A DNA stretch of 64,000 nt from Plesiocystis pacifica SIR-1. Its GTDB lineage: Bacteria; Myxococcota_A; Polyangia; Nannocystales; Nannocystaceae. Both the position numbers and the translations under genes were made by a program. Location of the stretch: NCBI RefSeq assembly GCF_000170895.1, contig NZ_ABCS01000014.1:62001-126000 (forward strand), given 5' to 3'. Below the pieces are notes generated by a model, which saw only the letters and a list, made by a program, of their open reading frames with translations, had not been told where the DNA came from and did not search any database. Below, piece after piece: positions 20,771 through 29,560 of this stretch. The stretch's first letter is position 1, and each line of letters opens with the position of its first letter.

Positions 20771-20962
20771 CTACATCTTGTAGAAGACGGTGATCGTCAG
20801 ACAGTGGAACTCGCGGTCCGAGCTCTGCGTGACGATCGTCTCGACGACCTCGACCTTGCCGCCGTTGGCCCGCAGCCAATCGGTGATCCGGTCGCCCAGG
20901 GCCTCACGCTCCCGCGCCTTGGTTGCCGAGAACACCTTCACACCGTTGTACACCGCGACCAT
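20771..20962 (-). CDS. small 63-residue protein, function unknown
   Basis: A 63-residue protein reading from MVAVYNGVKVFSATKARE to TVFYKM, with an alpha/beta pattern: strand (VKVFSA), helix (KAREREALGDRITDWLRANG), strand (VEVVETIVTQSS) and strand (FHCLTITVFY). This simple beta-alpha-beta-beta layout and the TQSSDREFHCLTITVFY ending resemble small conserved proteins seen in other proteobacteria, but I cannot name the family. The region has somewhat lower GC than the flanks. It is convergent with the pseudokinase (41 bases between stops) and divergent from prmA. No ribosome-binding site is obvious. Confidence 0.55.
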   Translation of the reverse strand: MVAVYNGVKVFSATKAREREALGDRITDWLRANGGKVEVVETIVTQSSDREFHCLTITVFYKM

Positions 20963-21124
20963 GCTCAACCCGTCTGGGAGATTGGTCTCCCGTGTACCAT
21001 TAGGTCTTTCAACATCAAAGGAAAAATCCGCTCTCGGCGGAATGTTGCACCCGCGCGATGCCCGGGTTACGGGACCCGAGGCCCTCCCTGGCGACCCTCG
21101 CGGCCATGATCGATAGTCGGGCCG

Positions 21125-22153
21125 ATGACGAGCGCCGAGCAGCCCGAGACCCAGACGGACACCTGGACGACCGTGCGCGTGACCCTCGTCGAGTCGGCGG
21201 AGGACGAGGCGGGCATGCGCCTCGACGCGGACCGCCTCGAGGGCCTCGCGGCGCTCATCGCCGACCGCGAGGGCGTCGGCGGGGTCGAGTCGCGGGACCC
21301 CTTCACCTTCGTGGAGGGCCCGGACTTCGTCGCCGTCGAGCGGCCCGAGCTCGTCGTCTACACCACGCCAGAGGCCCGTGAGGCGGTGTTGGGGGACATC
21401 ACGCGGATCGCGTCGATGCTCGCCATGGCGATCGCGGTCGCGGCCGAGGACCACGTCGGCGACGCGTGGCGGGACGCGTGGAAACGCCACTATCGAACGC
21501 TCCGCTTTGCCCCCGAGGGCGCCCCGGAGCGCCCGACCTTCATGACTCGACCGAGCTGGATCGCCCGCGAGCCCGACGATCCCGAGGCCGAGCTCGTGCT
21601 CGATCCCGGACGCGCCTTCGGCACGGGCCTACACGAGAGCACCCGAGCCTGCCTCCAGCTCCTCGTGAACCTCGCCGCCGTCCCCAGCTGGCAGCCCCGG
21701 CGCGTCCTCGACCTCGGCTGCGGGTCGGGCATCCTCGGGCTCTCGGCCCTGCGCCTGCGCCCGGACCTGGGCGGGCTGCAGCTGACGGACCACGACCCCG
21801 AGGCCGTCGACACGAGCCGGGAGAACGCGGCGCTCAATGGCCTCGGGGAGGACGCGCGCGTGGTCGCGCAGGTCCTCGATCTGCTCACCGAGGACGCAGA
21901 CGACGCGCCCGGGAGCGATCCGCGCGCGGACTTCGTGTTCGCCAACATCCGCCCGCGCGTGCTGATCCCCGCGGCCGCGCGGATCACTCGGATGGTCGAG
22001 CCCGGCGGGCTGCTGGTGCTCTCGGGCATCCTCGACGAGGAGGCGGAGCGGGTCCGCGCGGCCTACCCGGAGCTCGAAGAGCGCGGGCGGCTGCACGACA
22101 ACGACTGGACGGCGCTGCTGCTCGCGCGCGCTGGGGGACCCGGCGGGGCATGA
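21125..22153 (+). CDS. prmA: ribosomal protein L11 methyltransferase-like enzyme
   Basis: A 342-residue class I SAM-dependent methyltransferase. The PrmA hallmark LVLDPGRAFGTGLHESTR precedes the SAM-binding motif VLDLGCGSGILGLSALRL; the acidic end of strand two is TDHDPEAV, and the substrate-side motif is FVFANIRPRVLIPAA. LVLSGILDEEAERV closes the fold, again as in PrmA. PrmA trimethylates ribosomal protein L11. The N-terminal 110 residues correspond to the substrate-recognition domain but are diverged, so a different protein substrate is possible. It overlaps rsmE by four bases (ATGA). Confidence 0.85.
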   Translation: MTSAEQPETQTDTWTTVRVTLVESAEDEAGMRLDADRLEGLAALIADREGVGGVESRDPFTFVEGPDFVAVERPELVVYTTPEAREAVLGDITRIASMLAMAIAVAAEDHVGDAWRDAWKRHYRTLRFAPEGAPERPTFMTRPSWIAREPDDPEAELVLDPGRAFGTGLHESTRACLQLLVNLAAVPSWQPRRVLDLGCGSGILGLSALRLRPDLGGLQLTDHDPEAVDTSRENAALNGLGEDARVVAQVLDLLTEDADDAPGSDPRADFVFANIRPRVLIPAAARITRMVEPGGLLVLSGILDEEAERVRAAYPELEERGRLHDNDWTALLLARAGGPGGA

Positions 22154-22875
22154 GCCTGCGCGTGTTCCTGCCCCCCTCGCGGACCGAGGAAGCGCAGGCA
22201 GAGATCACCCTCGACGGGGACGAGTCCCACTACCTCGCCAAGGTCCGGCGCGCCCGCGTGGGCGACAGCGTCGAGGTCCTCGGCGGAGCCGCGGGGCAAG
22301 CCTGGTCCGCCCGCGTCGTGGCCCTCGAGCGCCGCGCGGCCCGGGTCCTGTTGCTCGCCCCCCTGCCCCCTCCACAGCCGCCTCCGCCCCTCCGCCTCGT
22401 GCTCCTGGGCATGCCCGACGCCCCGGCGGTCCTCGACAGCCTCAGCGCCGCGAGCGAGGCCGGAGCCACACGGCTCGCGCTGGTCCGCTGCGCCCGGAGC
22501 CAAGGTCGCGGCCCCTCCCCGGCCCGGGTGGCGCGGGTCCTGCGTGCCGCCCAGCGCCAGTGCGGCCGCCGGCTGGCCCTGGTCGTCGAGGGCCTCGAGC
22601 AGCCGTGGACCCTCGAGCGCGCCCTCGAGCACCACGCCGAGTGGCCAGGGCACGTCGCCTGGGCTCGAGGGCGCGGCCGCCCGAGCGCCGCAGATCTCGA
22701 CGCGCCGGCCCCAGGTCGGCGGCTGCTCGTCGGGCCCGAGGGCGGGCTGACCGACGGCGAGGTCACCCTGGCCATGGACGCAGGCTTTCAAATGTTGAGT
22801 CTCGGCCCCTGGGTCCTGCGCACGCCGACGGCCGTGGTCGCGGGCCTCGCCCGGCTGTTGCCACGCAGCACTTGA
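22150..22875 (+). CDS. rsmE: 16S rRNA m3U1498 methyltransferase
   Basis: A 241-residue SPOUT-class RNA methyltransferase. An N-terminal PUA-like domain (VFLPPSRTEEAQAEITLDGDESHYLAKVRRARVGD begins it; only part is quoted as HYLAKVRRARVGD) is followed by the knotted domain with RLALVRCARSQG, LLVGPEGGLTDGEV and LSLGPWVLRTPTAVVAGLA, all diagnostic of RsmE. The motif usually read as LG..ILRxETA appears as LGPWVLRTPTAV. It methylates N3 of U1498 in the 30S decoding region. Translational coupling to prmA (ATGA overlap) is a frequently observed gene order. Confidence 0.93.
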   Translation: MSLRVFLPPSRTEEAQAEITLDGDESHYLAKVRRARVGDSVEVLGGAAGQAWSARVVALERRAARVLLLAPLPPPQPPPPLRLVLLGMPDAPAVLDSLSAASEAGATRLALVRCARSQGRGPSPARVARVLRAAQRQCGRRLALVVEGLEQPWTLERALEHHAEWPGHVAWARGRGRPSAADLDAPAPGRRLLVGPEGGLTDGEVTLAMDAGFQMLSLGPWVLRTPTAVVAGLARLLPRST

Positions 22876-23008
22876 TGGCGCTTTAGCGCAATCCTCGCCC
22901 GTTTCGACAACCTCCGTGCCGGGCATCGCGCCCCGACAAATGCGGTGTTAGTGTCCGGCTCGTGCGTCTTTCGCCGCGCCAACTCGCCATCGCACCGAGA
23001 GGAGCGCG

Positions 23009-23650
23009 ATGATCGAAGCTTCGGCCCCAGCTTCGGATTCGGCCCCCACCGAGGGCCCGACTCCAAAGGCGCGCCGCGTTCCCCTGCGCCGCCGACCCAT
23101 GCCCTGCCCGCACTGCGACCTCGAGCTCCCGCGCGCGCTTGCGAGCGAGAGCGATCCGAGCTGCCCCGGCTGCGGCGCCTCGCTGACGGTCGTGCGCGTC
23201 GCCGGTTTTTGGCGGCGCGCCCTCGCGGCGCTGCTCGACGCGGCCGTCCTCGCCCTGACCGCGGGACCGATCGCGTGGGGCCTCCACGCACTCATGAACC
23301 CCGAGCCCCTCGCCCCGGGCGCGCGCGGGCTCGGCCGCCTGCTGACGATCGGCGCCACGGATCTCGACGTGCTGCTCCTGCGCATCGGTCCGTTCACGAC
23401 CCTCGTCGCCATCTACTACCTGTTCTCCGTGCTGTGGGCCGCCCAGACCCCAGGACAACGCCTGCTCGCCATGCACATCGTCGATCGTCACGGCCGGCCC
23501 CCCGGCCCCCTCGCGGCCATCGTGCGCACTCTGACGCAGATCGCCGGCACCCTCGCAGCCGTCCTCGGACCGCTGTGGATCGCCTTTGACACCGAAAAAC
23601 GAGCCATCCACGACATCGTGGCCGGCACCTACGTCGTGAGGTCCGCGTGA
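23009..23650 (+). CDS. RDD-family membrane protein with N-terminal zinc ribbon
   Basis: A 213-residue protein. Residues about 33-60 carry two CxxC pairs (CPHCDLELP ... CPGCGASLT), a likely zinc ribbon. The membrane part begins with the RDD signature (AGFWRRALAALLDAAVLAL), continues through two or three further helices (LVAIYYLFSVLWAAQTPGQRLLAMHIVDRHG) and ends with the typical AIHDIVAGTYVV. RDD proteins are small inner-membrane proteins of poorly known role (some are ion antiporters). Its stop overlaps the next gene's GTG by four bases, so the two are probably co-translated. Confidence 0.85.
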   Translation: MIEASAPASDSAPTEGPTPKARRVPLRRRPMPCPHCDLELPRALASESDPSCPGCGASLTVVRVAGFWRRALAALLDAAVLALTAGPIAWGLHALMNPEPLAPGARGLGRLLTIGATDLDVLLLRIGPFTTLVAIYYLFSVLWAAQTPGQRLLAMHIVDRHGRPPGPLAAIVRTLTQIAGTLAAVLGPLWIAFDTEKRAIHDIVAGTYVVRSA

Positions 23651-26457
23651 GCCATTTGCTCGATCAACTCCGCAGCTCCGGCGCCGTGGACGAGCAGGCC
23701 CTCGAGTCTGCCCTGCGCCGCCAACAGATCTACGGGGGCTCCCTCGACACCGTCCTGCTCGAGCTCGAGCTCATCAGCCCGGCCGCGCTGTCCGAGCAGA
23801 TCAGCCTCGCCAACGACTGCGAGGCCGTCCCCGTCAGCTTGCTCAACGCGGGCCCCGAGCGCCCCTGGGGCGACCTCCCCCGGGCCCTCGTCGACCTGGG
23901 CTGGACCATGCCGCTGCGCCGCCACCTCGGCCGCATCCAGGTCGCCATCCACCCCGAGATCCCCATCGAGCAGCGCCGCCAGCTCGAGCTCGAGGTCGAG
24001 CACGTCCAGGTCATGGCGACCTGCGAGGCCGGCCTGGCCAAGCTCGCCGCCGAGCGCAGCGGCTCGGTCATGCCGCAGCGCTACGCCATCTTGGCCCTGC
24101 GCTGGATCCAGGCCCTCGAGCGCGCCCAGCAGCACGCCCGCGAGCCCGACGCGGCCACGCCCGCGGCCCCGTGGATGATCGCCTCGTCCGAGACCGCCCC
24201 CTACACCGTGCCGCCCCCGGACAACGAGCCCATGAAGGCCCGCTCCGGGCCCCAGCCCAAGGCCAGCGGCGGCGCCCGGACCCGCAACCAGACCTTCCTC
24301 TACGGCATCCCCGTCGACGACGACGACGAGGACGACTTCCGCCCCGAGCCGAGCAGCCCCGCGCCGACCACCGGCAGCACCGTGCCCCTCGCCGAGCGCC
24401 TGGCGGGACCCCGCAGCGCCCTCGAGGACGCGACCGGCCGCGACCAGGCGACCGACGCCCTGGTCCGCGCGGCCATGGTCATCAGCCCCCGCGTCGCCCT
24501 GTTCGGGATCAAGCGCGAAGGCCTGCGCGGCCTCGCCTCGCCCGGCGAGATCGCCGGCGTCGAGGGCCAGCTCGTCGAGGTCAGCCCGACCATCGACGCG
24601 GCCATCGACGCCCGCGACACCCTCGAGCGCGCCACCGACCTCGACCTGCGCATGGCCGTCGGCATCGAGGGCGCCGTCCCCTGCGTGTTCTCGCCGGTCA
24701 AGGTCCACGACCGCCCGGTGCTGATGCTCTACGTCGACCGCAACGGCGAGCGCTTCTCCGCCGCCGAGATCGAGTCCATCAACGAGCTGTGCAACGTCGC
24801 CGGCAACACCCTCGAGGAGGTCCTGCGGCGCATGCGATCGGGCCGCAGCCCTGCGGCCGCGCCCGCCCCCGAGCCCACGCCGGCGCCCACGCCGGCGCCC
24901 ACGCCAGCACCCCCGGTCGGGACCCTCGCGCCGCCCCCCCCGACCACCCCCCTGCGCGAGCCCTCGGACGCCCTCGAGCTCGAGAACTCCGAGGCCGAGA
25001 TCGAGGAGTTCGAAGAGTTTGAGGAGGTCGAAGAGTTCGAGCCTGAACCCGAGCCTGACCTCGAGCCCGAGCCCGAGCCTGACTCCGACGGAGTTCCGGA
25101 CCTCGCGCTGCGCAAGCCGCCGCCCATGCCGGGGCTGCCCAAGCCGCCGGTCCCCAGCCCGCCGCCCCTGCCCAGCCTCGGACCTCCGCCGAGCGCCAGC
25201 GGCAGCGGTGCCAGCCCGATCTTCCGCCCGCCCACGGGCCCGAACCCCGGCGTGTTCCGGCCGCCCACGCCGACCGCGACCCCCGACTCGGCCCCGAGCG
25301 CCAAGCCCGACTCCGCGCCGAAGGTCCCGCCGCTGCCCAACCCCATCGGCCCTCCGGGCGTGCCGCCGCCCATGCCCACGGCCGGCGCCAGCGGGCCGCC
25401 TTCGAGCGGCCCCACGCCCAGCTCCAAGCCCCCCGTCCGGCTCAAGCGCGGCGACTCGCAGCCGAGCAGCGGCCCGCGCCGCGGCTCCGGGCCTACGCCC
25501 CTAGCTGGCTCGGCCGCCGACTCTGGCTCGATCCGCGGTCGCCTGGTGATCGACGAGGAGGACGCCGTCCAGCCGCGCCAGCACGCCGGCAGCCGCCAGG
25601 AGATCGACTCCGCCATCCAAGCCGCCATGCGCGGGGACTCCCAGGCCGTCGACGAGCTGCGCAAGATGGGTCAGCCCGCGATGCGCCGCATCGCCAAGCG
25701 CTTCCCCGGCGAGCTCGACGTCCAGCGCCGAGACCTCGACACGCTCCCGCCCCTGCCGGCCCACGGCGCGCTGATCCGCGTCGCCCTCGACGTCGGCTAC
25801 GAGCTCGGCCCCTACCTCGTCGAGATCATCGATCACCCCAACGCCGTCGTCCGCTTCTACGTCGCCTTCATCTTCATGGAGCTGCGCCACGAGCAGGCGG
25901 TGGGCGCCCTGGGGGACCTCGCCTTCGACCCCGAGGCGGACGTCCGCGCCATCTCCATGCGCGTGCTCGAGACCTACTCGGGCGAGCCCGGCTTCGAGGG
26001 CGCGGTGGCGACGATCCGCCGCGAGCTCGAGAGCCCCAACCGCACCCGCCAGCTGCACTCGACCCGCGCCGTCGGGACCGTCCGCGACATCGCGGCGGTG
26101 CCCAAGCTCATCGACATGCTGGCGAGCAACGCCCGCTACATCCAAGAGGCCGCGCTCGAGTCCCTGTGCTCGGTCACCGGGCAGCAGCTGGGCCTCAAGC
26201 CGCACCGCTGGCGGAGCTGGTACTCCGACAACGCCCACCAGCACCGCGTCGAGTGGATCATCTCGAGCCTCGCCCACAAGGACCTCTCGGTGCGCCGCTG
26301 GGCCTCCGACGAGCTGCGCCGGATCACCGGCCAGCGCATCAACTTCCTGGCCGCGGGCTCCAAGCAAGAGCGCGAGATCGGGATCCGCAAGTGGACCGAG
26401 TGGTGGGAACGCCAAGGTCGCAGCGAGTTCGTGGGCAACCCCGAGTTCGTGGAGTAG
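23647..26457 (+). CDS. large MshEN/GAF/HEAT-repeat scaffold protein
   Basis: A 936-residue protein starting with GTG. Residues 1-150 match the N-terminal domain of type II secretion/type IV pilus ATPases (MshEN/GspE_N): LLDQLRSSGAVDEQALESALRRQ is its usual opening, here without any ATPase domain. Residues about 267-391 look like a GAF domain (PCVFSPVKVHDRPVLMLYVDRNG). Residues about 398-621 are a Pro/Glu/Ser-rich linker including PTPAP repeats and an EFEEFEEVEEFEPEPEPD-type acidic run. From about residue 650 to the end there are HEAT-like helical repeats (VRFYVAFIFMELRHEQAVGAL; VRAISMRVLETY; AVPKLIDMLASNARYIQEAAL). MshEN domains can bind cyclic di-GMP, so a regulatory adaptor for motility or pili is plausible; this is inference. 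Confidence 0.85.
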   Translation: MSHLLDQLRSSGAVDEQALESALRRQQIYGGSLDTVLLELELISPAALSEQISLANDCEAVPVSLLNAGPERPWGDLPRALVDLGWTMPLRRHLGRIQVAIHPEIPIEQRRQLELEVEHVQVMATCEAGLAKLAAERSGSVMPQRYAILALRWIQALERAQQHAREPDAATPAAPWMIASSETAPYTVPPPDNEPMKARSGPQPKASGGARTRNQTFLYGIPVDDDDEDDFRPEPSSPAPTTGSTVPLAERLAGPRSALEDATGRDQATDALVRAAMVISPRVALFGIKREGLRGLASPGEIAGVEGQLVEVSPTIDAAIDARDTLERATDLDLRMAVGIEGAVPCVFSPVKVHDRPVLMLYVDRNGERFSAAEIESINELCNVAGNTLEEVLRRMRSGRSPAAAPAPEPTPAPTPAPTPAPPVGTLAPPPPTTPLREPSDALELENSEAEIEEFEEFEEVEEFEPEPEPDLEPEPEPDSDGVPDLALRKPPPMPGLPKPPVPSPPPLPSLGPPPSASGSGASPIFRPPTGPNPGVFRPPTPTATPDSAPSAKPDSAPKVPPLPNPIGPPGVPPPMPTAGASGPPSSGPTPSSKPPVRLKRGDSQPSSGPRRGSGPTPLAGSAADSGSIRGRLVIDEEDAVQPRQHAGSRQEIDSAIQAAMRGDSQAVDELRKMGQPAMRRIAKRFPGELDVQRRDLDTLPPLPAHGALIRVALDVGYELGPYLVEIIDHPNAVVRFYVAFIFMELRHEQAVGALGDLAFDPEADVRAISMRVLETYSGEPGFEGAVATIRRELESPNRTRQLHSTRAVGTVRDIAAVPKLIDMLASNARYIQEAALESLCSVTGQQLGLKPHRWRSWYSDNAHQHRVEWIISSLAHKDLSVRRWASDELRRITGQRINFLAAGSKQEREIGIRKWTEWWERQGRSEFVGNPEFVE

Positions 26458-26578
26458 TCATCGACACCACGCGCGGCGACTTCGTTCCACCGAAGCGAGG
26501 CTCGCTCTCGGCCGCCCAGCGGGGATCCGCGGACTGCGCTTGCCAAGGGGCGCGCGGGTGTGCGGACATGTTTGGGTC

Positions 26579-27598
26579 ATGCGTAGCTTGCACCTTCCAC
26601 GCGTCGGCTCGGCGTCGACCCTCGCCGCCCTGCTCGCGCTGAGCCTCGCCTGCGGACCCAGAAGCATCGACGCCCTCGACGACGAGGTCGGAGACGCAGC
26701 CACGGACGCCGAGTCCGGGGAGTCCTCCGACGCGTCGACGGAGACCGGCGAGAGCACCTCGACGGAGTCCACCAGCACCGAGTCGACGGAGTCGACAGAG
26801 TCCACCGAGAGCACGGAGTCGACAGAGTCCACCGAGTCGACAGAGTCCACCGAGTCGACCGAGTCCACCGAGAGCACCGAGTCGACCGAGTCCGAGTCCG
26901 AGGAGTCCACCGAGTCGACGGAGTCGACGGAGTCCACCGAGACCGGTCCGTGCACCGACGCCGGCGAGGACACCATGCCGGACCCGGGCGACGGGGACAC
27001 CGGCGGCGGGCCCCTGTCCAACGGGGACGCGTGCGTGGACAGCTCGGAGTGCTTCTCGGGCAACTGCTACGTGCTCCCCTTCCTCGGGGGCTCGTGCGGC
27101 GAGTGCAACGAGGACGGCGACTGCCCCGACGGCGGCTGCACCCCGCCCAACCCCTTCGACAGCTTCGGGGCGACCTGCAACATGGGCGAGCTCGGGGCCG
27201 GCTGTACCCACAACGTCAGCTGCGCCGAGGGCCTCAGCTGCTCCCAGGTCTTCGACCTCGCCGGCATCCTCCAGGTGTCCGGCTGCGGCACCTGCACCGA
27301 AGACTGCGAGTGCGAGCCGGGGACCGAGTGCGCCATCGTCTTCGACCCGCCCTCGTGGTCCGGACAGCGCGACTGCATCCCCTCGGGCAGCCTGGCCGAC
27401 GGCTCCTACTGCGACCCGCCGGGCGCCTCCGACTCCGCCTGCGCCTCGGGGCTGTGCAGCCCCGTCGACGTCATGGGCCTCGCGGAGGTCGGCTCCTGCG
27501 GCGAGTGCCTGAGCGACAACGACTGCCCGGGCGGGACCTGCGTGCCCGGGCAGTTCGACCTGGTCAACGCCACGCTGACCGGCTCGACCTGCCAGTAG
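26579..27598 (+). CDS. Cys-rich lipoprotein with Ser-Thr-Glu tandem linker
   Basis: A 339-residue secreted protein. A signal peptide (STLAALLALSLAC) ends at Cys within a loose lipobox. It is followed by about 60 residues of (Glu-Ser-Thr) repeats, probably an extended, possibly glycosylated stalk that holds the rest away from the membrane. The C-terminal 220 residues are a Cys-rich domain with repeated C-x(4-8)-C units, for example SSECFSGNCYVLPFLGGSCG, DGDCPDGGCTPP, TCTEDCECEPGTEC and SDNDCPGGTCVPG. This architecture is widespread in Nannocystis-type myxobacteria; the function is unknown. I started at the ATG directly before the signal peptide; no good ribosome-binding site is seen. Confidence 0.85.
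   Translation: MRSLHLPRVGSASTLAALLALSLACGPRSIDALDDEVGDAATDAESGESSDASTETGESTSTESTSTESTESTESTESTESTESTESTESTESTESTESTESTESESEESTESTESTESTETGPCTDAGEDTMPDPGDGDTGGGPLSNGDACVDSSECFSGNCYVLPFLGGSCGECNEDGDCPDGGCTPPNPFDSFGATCNMGELGAGCTHNVSCAEGLSCSQVFDLAGILQVSGCGTCTEDCECEPGTECAIVFDPPSWSGQRDCIPSGSLADGSYCDPPGASDSACASGLCSPVDVMGLAEVGSCGECLSDNDCPGGTCVPGQFDLVNATLTGSTCQ
26751..26940 (+). repeat. in-frame GAGTCGAC/GAGTCCACC tandem repeat coding (EST)n
   Basis: About 190 bases made of 9-base units encoding Glu-Ser-Thr, with synonymous alternation of ACG, ACC and ACA for Thr and TCG/TCC for Ser. It lies inside the lipoprotein gene and forms its stalk. Such repeats can change copy number by slippage or recombination. 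Confidence 0.85.
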
Positions 27599-27613
27599 CG
27601 GCCAGTAGCGCCT

Positions 27614-28411
27614 TCAGTCCGATCGTCGCCGACGCTCCGCGGGGTCCTGGCGGTAAAAGCCCGCCATCACCCGGTACAGCTCCGCGTGGTCCCGACGCAT
27701 GCGCCGGGGCTCCTCGAAAAAGTGCTCCGTCGCGACGGCGAAGAACTCCGCCCCGTTGGTCAGCGCGTAGCGGTCGAGGAAGGTCCGGCGCCCGCGCTGG
27801 GCCGCGCGCTCGAGGGCGTCGTACTCGGCCTGGAGCGCGGCGATCCACTCCTCCCGCGACAGGCCCTCGGGCAAGGGCGGGAGGCCGTCGGCGGCGCCAG
27901 ACAGCATGTCGAGCTTGTGGGCGAACTCGTGGAAGACCAGGTTGACGCCGTCGCTGGCGTTGCGGGCCCCGGCGAGCACGCTGTCCCAGGCGAGGATCAC
28001 CGGGCCGTCCTTCCAGGCCTCGCCCAGGCGCGGCGCGGGGGCCTCGATGGGCGCGGTCACGACCTCGAACATGCCGGGCTCGCGCCGGGGCGGGCGGACG
28101 GTGCTGGGGTAGATGACGATGCTCTCGACGCCGCGGAAAAAATCGTGCTCGAGGCCGAGGATGAGCACGCAGGCGTCGGCGGCCACGGTCGCCTGGATCT
28201 CCGGGGTCAGCTCGAGGCCCCCGGCCCCTTCCCAGTGCTTCTCGGCGATGAACACCTGCACCAGCTCGCGCAGGTGGGCCCGCTCCTCGTCCTCGAGCCA
28301 GCGCCAATGGCCGACGTTGGCCGTGATCGCGCGCTCCCACGCGGGGTCGAAGGGCGCCTCGAGGATCGCCCGGCGGCGACGGTTTCGGAACCAGCGAAAG
28401 CCCGGGAGCAT
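27614..28411 (-). CDS. mtfA: MtfA-family zinc metallopeptidase
   Basis: A 265-residue protein of the MtfA family (M90). The zinc-binding HExxH is visible as VFHEFAHKLDMLSG, followed about 60 residues later by the third-ligand Glu region NGAEFFAVATEHFFEEP. The N-terminal part (WRWLEDEERAHLRELVQVFIAEKHWEG) is also typical. In E. coli, MtfA binds the glucose regulator Mlc and shows aminopeptidase activity; a regulatory role here is not shown. It is the last gene of a minus-strand operon, 15 bases after pheA. Confidence 0.92.
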   Translation of the reverse strand: MLPGFRWFRNRRRRAILEAPFDPAWERAITANVGHWRWLEDEERAHLRELVQVFIAEKHWEGAGGLELTPEIQATVAADACVLILGLEHDFFRGVESIVIYPSTVRPPRREPGMFEVVTAPIEAPAPRLGEAWKDGPVILAWDSVLAGARNASDGVNLVFHEFAHKLDMLSGAADGLPPLPEGLSREEWIAALQAEYDALERAAQRGRRTFLDRYALTNGAEFFAVATEHFFEEPRRMRRDHAELYRVMAGFYRQDPAERRRRSD

Positions 28412-28426
28412 GTCAGCGCGGCCCTT

Positions 28427-29545
28427 TCATAGAATCCGGCGCGAGCGGGGGTAGCTGCCCAGCACGGTCAGCGCCCGGCAGTGGGGGCGCGCGCGCTCGA
28501 GGGCGCGCTGCAAGTTGGCGTCCTCGCGGTGGGCGAGGGCGTCGACGAAGAAGCTGTAGGTCCAGTTCTCGAGGCCGCTGGGGCGCTTGTCGATGTGGCT
28601 GAGGTTGACGCCCTCGGAGGCGAAGCAGCTGAGCACGTCGACCAGGGTGCCCGAGCCGTCTTGGATGGTGAAGCTCAGCGAGGTCTTGTCCTCGCCCGAG
28701 GGTTGCGCGGCCTCGCGGGCGAGGACCATGAAGCGCGTGAGGTTGTTGGGCCGGTCCTCGATGCCCTCGAACAGGGCCGGGACGCCGTACAAGGTGCCGG
28801 CGAGGGTCGAGGCCACGGCGGCGTCACCGAGCTCGCCGGCCTCGGCCCGCTCGCGCACGTGGATCACCGCCGCGGAGGTGCTGGCCGCGGGGACGAGCTC
28901 GGCCTGGGGGTACTGCTCGGCCAAAAAGCGCCGGCACTGGGCGAAGGCCTCGGGCTTGCTGTGGATGCGCCGGACCTGGCTCGGCTCGCAGCACCCGTGC
29001 AGGGTGTGGCGGATCCGCATGACGACCTCGGCGTAGATGCTCAGGTGCGGCCCGTGCTCGGCGAAGGCGTCGAGGGTCTCGCGGATGCTCCCGCCCGTGG
29101 AGTTCTCGATGGGCACCAGGCCGTAGTCGACGCGGCCCCGGCGGACCTCGACGAACACCGCCTCGATGGCGCGCAGCTCCTCGTAGGCGACGGAGCTGCC
29201 GAACTGGGCGACGGCCGCTTGGTGGGAGAAGGAGCCCCGCGGGCCCAGGTAGCCGATGCGCAGCGCTCGCTCGAGGGCGAAGGAGCCCGACATGATCTCG
29301 CGGAACACCGCCTCGACGGTCCGCGGGGGCATGGTCCCGCCGACCCGCGCGGCCTCGTCGATGGCGCGCTGGAGCACCTCGGCCTCGCGGTGCGGCGCGT
29401 AGATCGGCCCGCCGCTGCCGCGCTTGTGCTCGCCGACCTCGGTCACGACCTTGGCGCGGCGCTCGAGCAGCGCGACGAGCTCCCGGTCGATGGTGTCGAT
29501 CTCGGCGCGCAGCTCAGCGAGGGGCCGGGGTCGCTCGTCGGTCAT
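28427..29545 (-). CDS. pheA: bifunctional chorismate mutase / prephenate dehydratase
   Basis: A 372-residue enzyme that converts chorismate to prephenate and then phenylpyruvate in phenylalanine synthesis. Residues 1-90 are an AroQ-type chorismate mutase (LAELRAEIDTIDRELVALLERR; YAPHREAEVLQ). The prephenate dehydratase domain starts at IGYLGPRGSFSHQAA, with GLVPIENSTGGSI, and holds the catalytic Thr-Arg-Phe as NLTRFMVLA. The last 80 residues form the ACT regulatory domain (GTLVDVLSCFASEGVNLSHIDKRPS), so feedback inhibition by phenylalanine is expected. It is transcribed with mtfA downstream and two unknown genes upstream. Confidence 0.96.
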   Translation of the reverse strand: MTDERPRPLAELRAEIDTIDRELVALLERRAKVVTEVGEHKRGSGGPIYAPHREAEVLQRAIDEAARVGGTMPPRTVEAVFREIMSGSFALERALRIGYLGPRGSFSHQAAVAQFGSSVAYEELRAIEAVFVEVRRGRVDYGLVPIENSTGGSIRETLDAFAEHGPHLSIYAEVVMRIRHTLHGCCEPSQVRRIHSKPEAFAQCRRFLAEQYPQAELVPAASTSAAVIHVRERAEAGELGDAAVASTLAGTLYGVPALFEGIEDRPNNLTRFMVLAREAAQPSGEDKTSLSFTIQDGSGTLVDVLSCFASEGVNLSHIDKRPSGLENWTYSFFVDALAHREDANLQRALERARPHCRALTVLGSYPRSRRIL

Positions 29546-29560
29546 GGCCCGAGTATGGGC

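Noticed and set aside
26751..26940. CRISPR-like short repeats
   Set aside because: The units are 9-base, contiguous and in-frame within a lipoprotein gene; there are no spacers and no cas genes.
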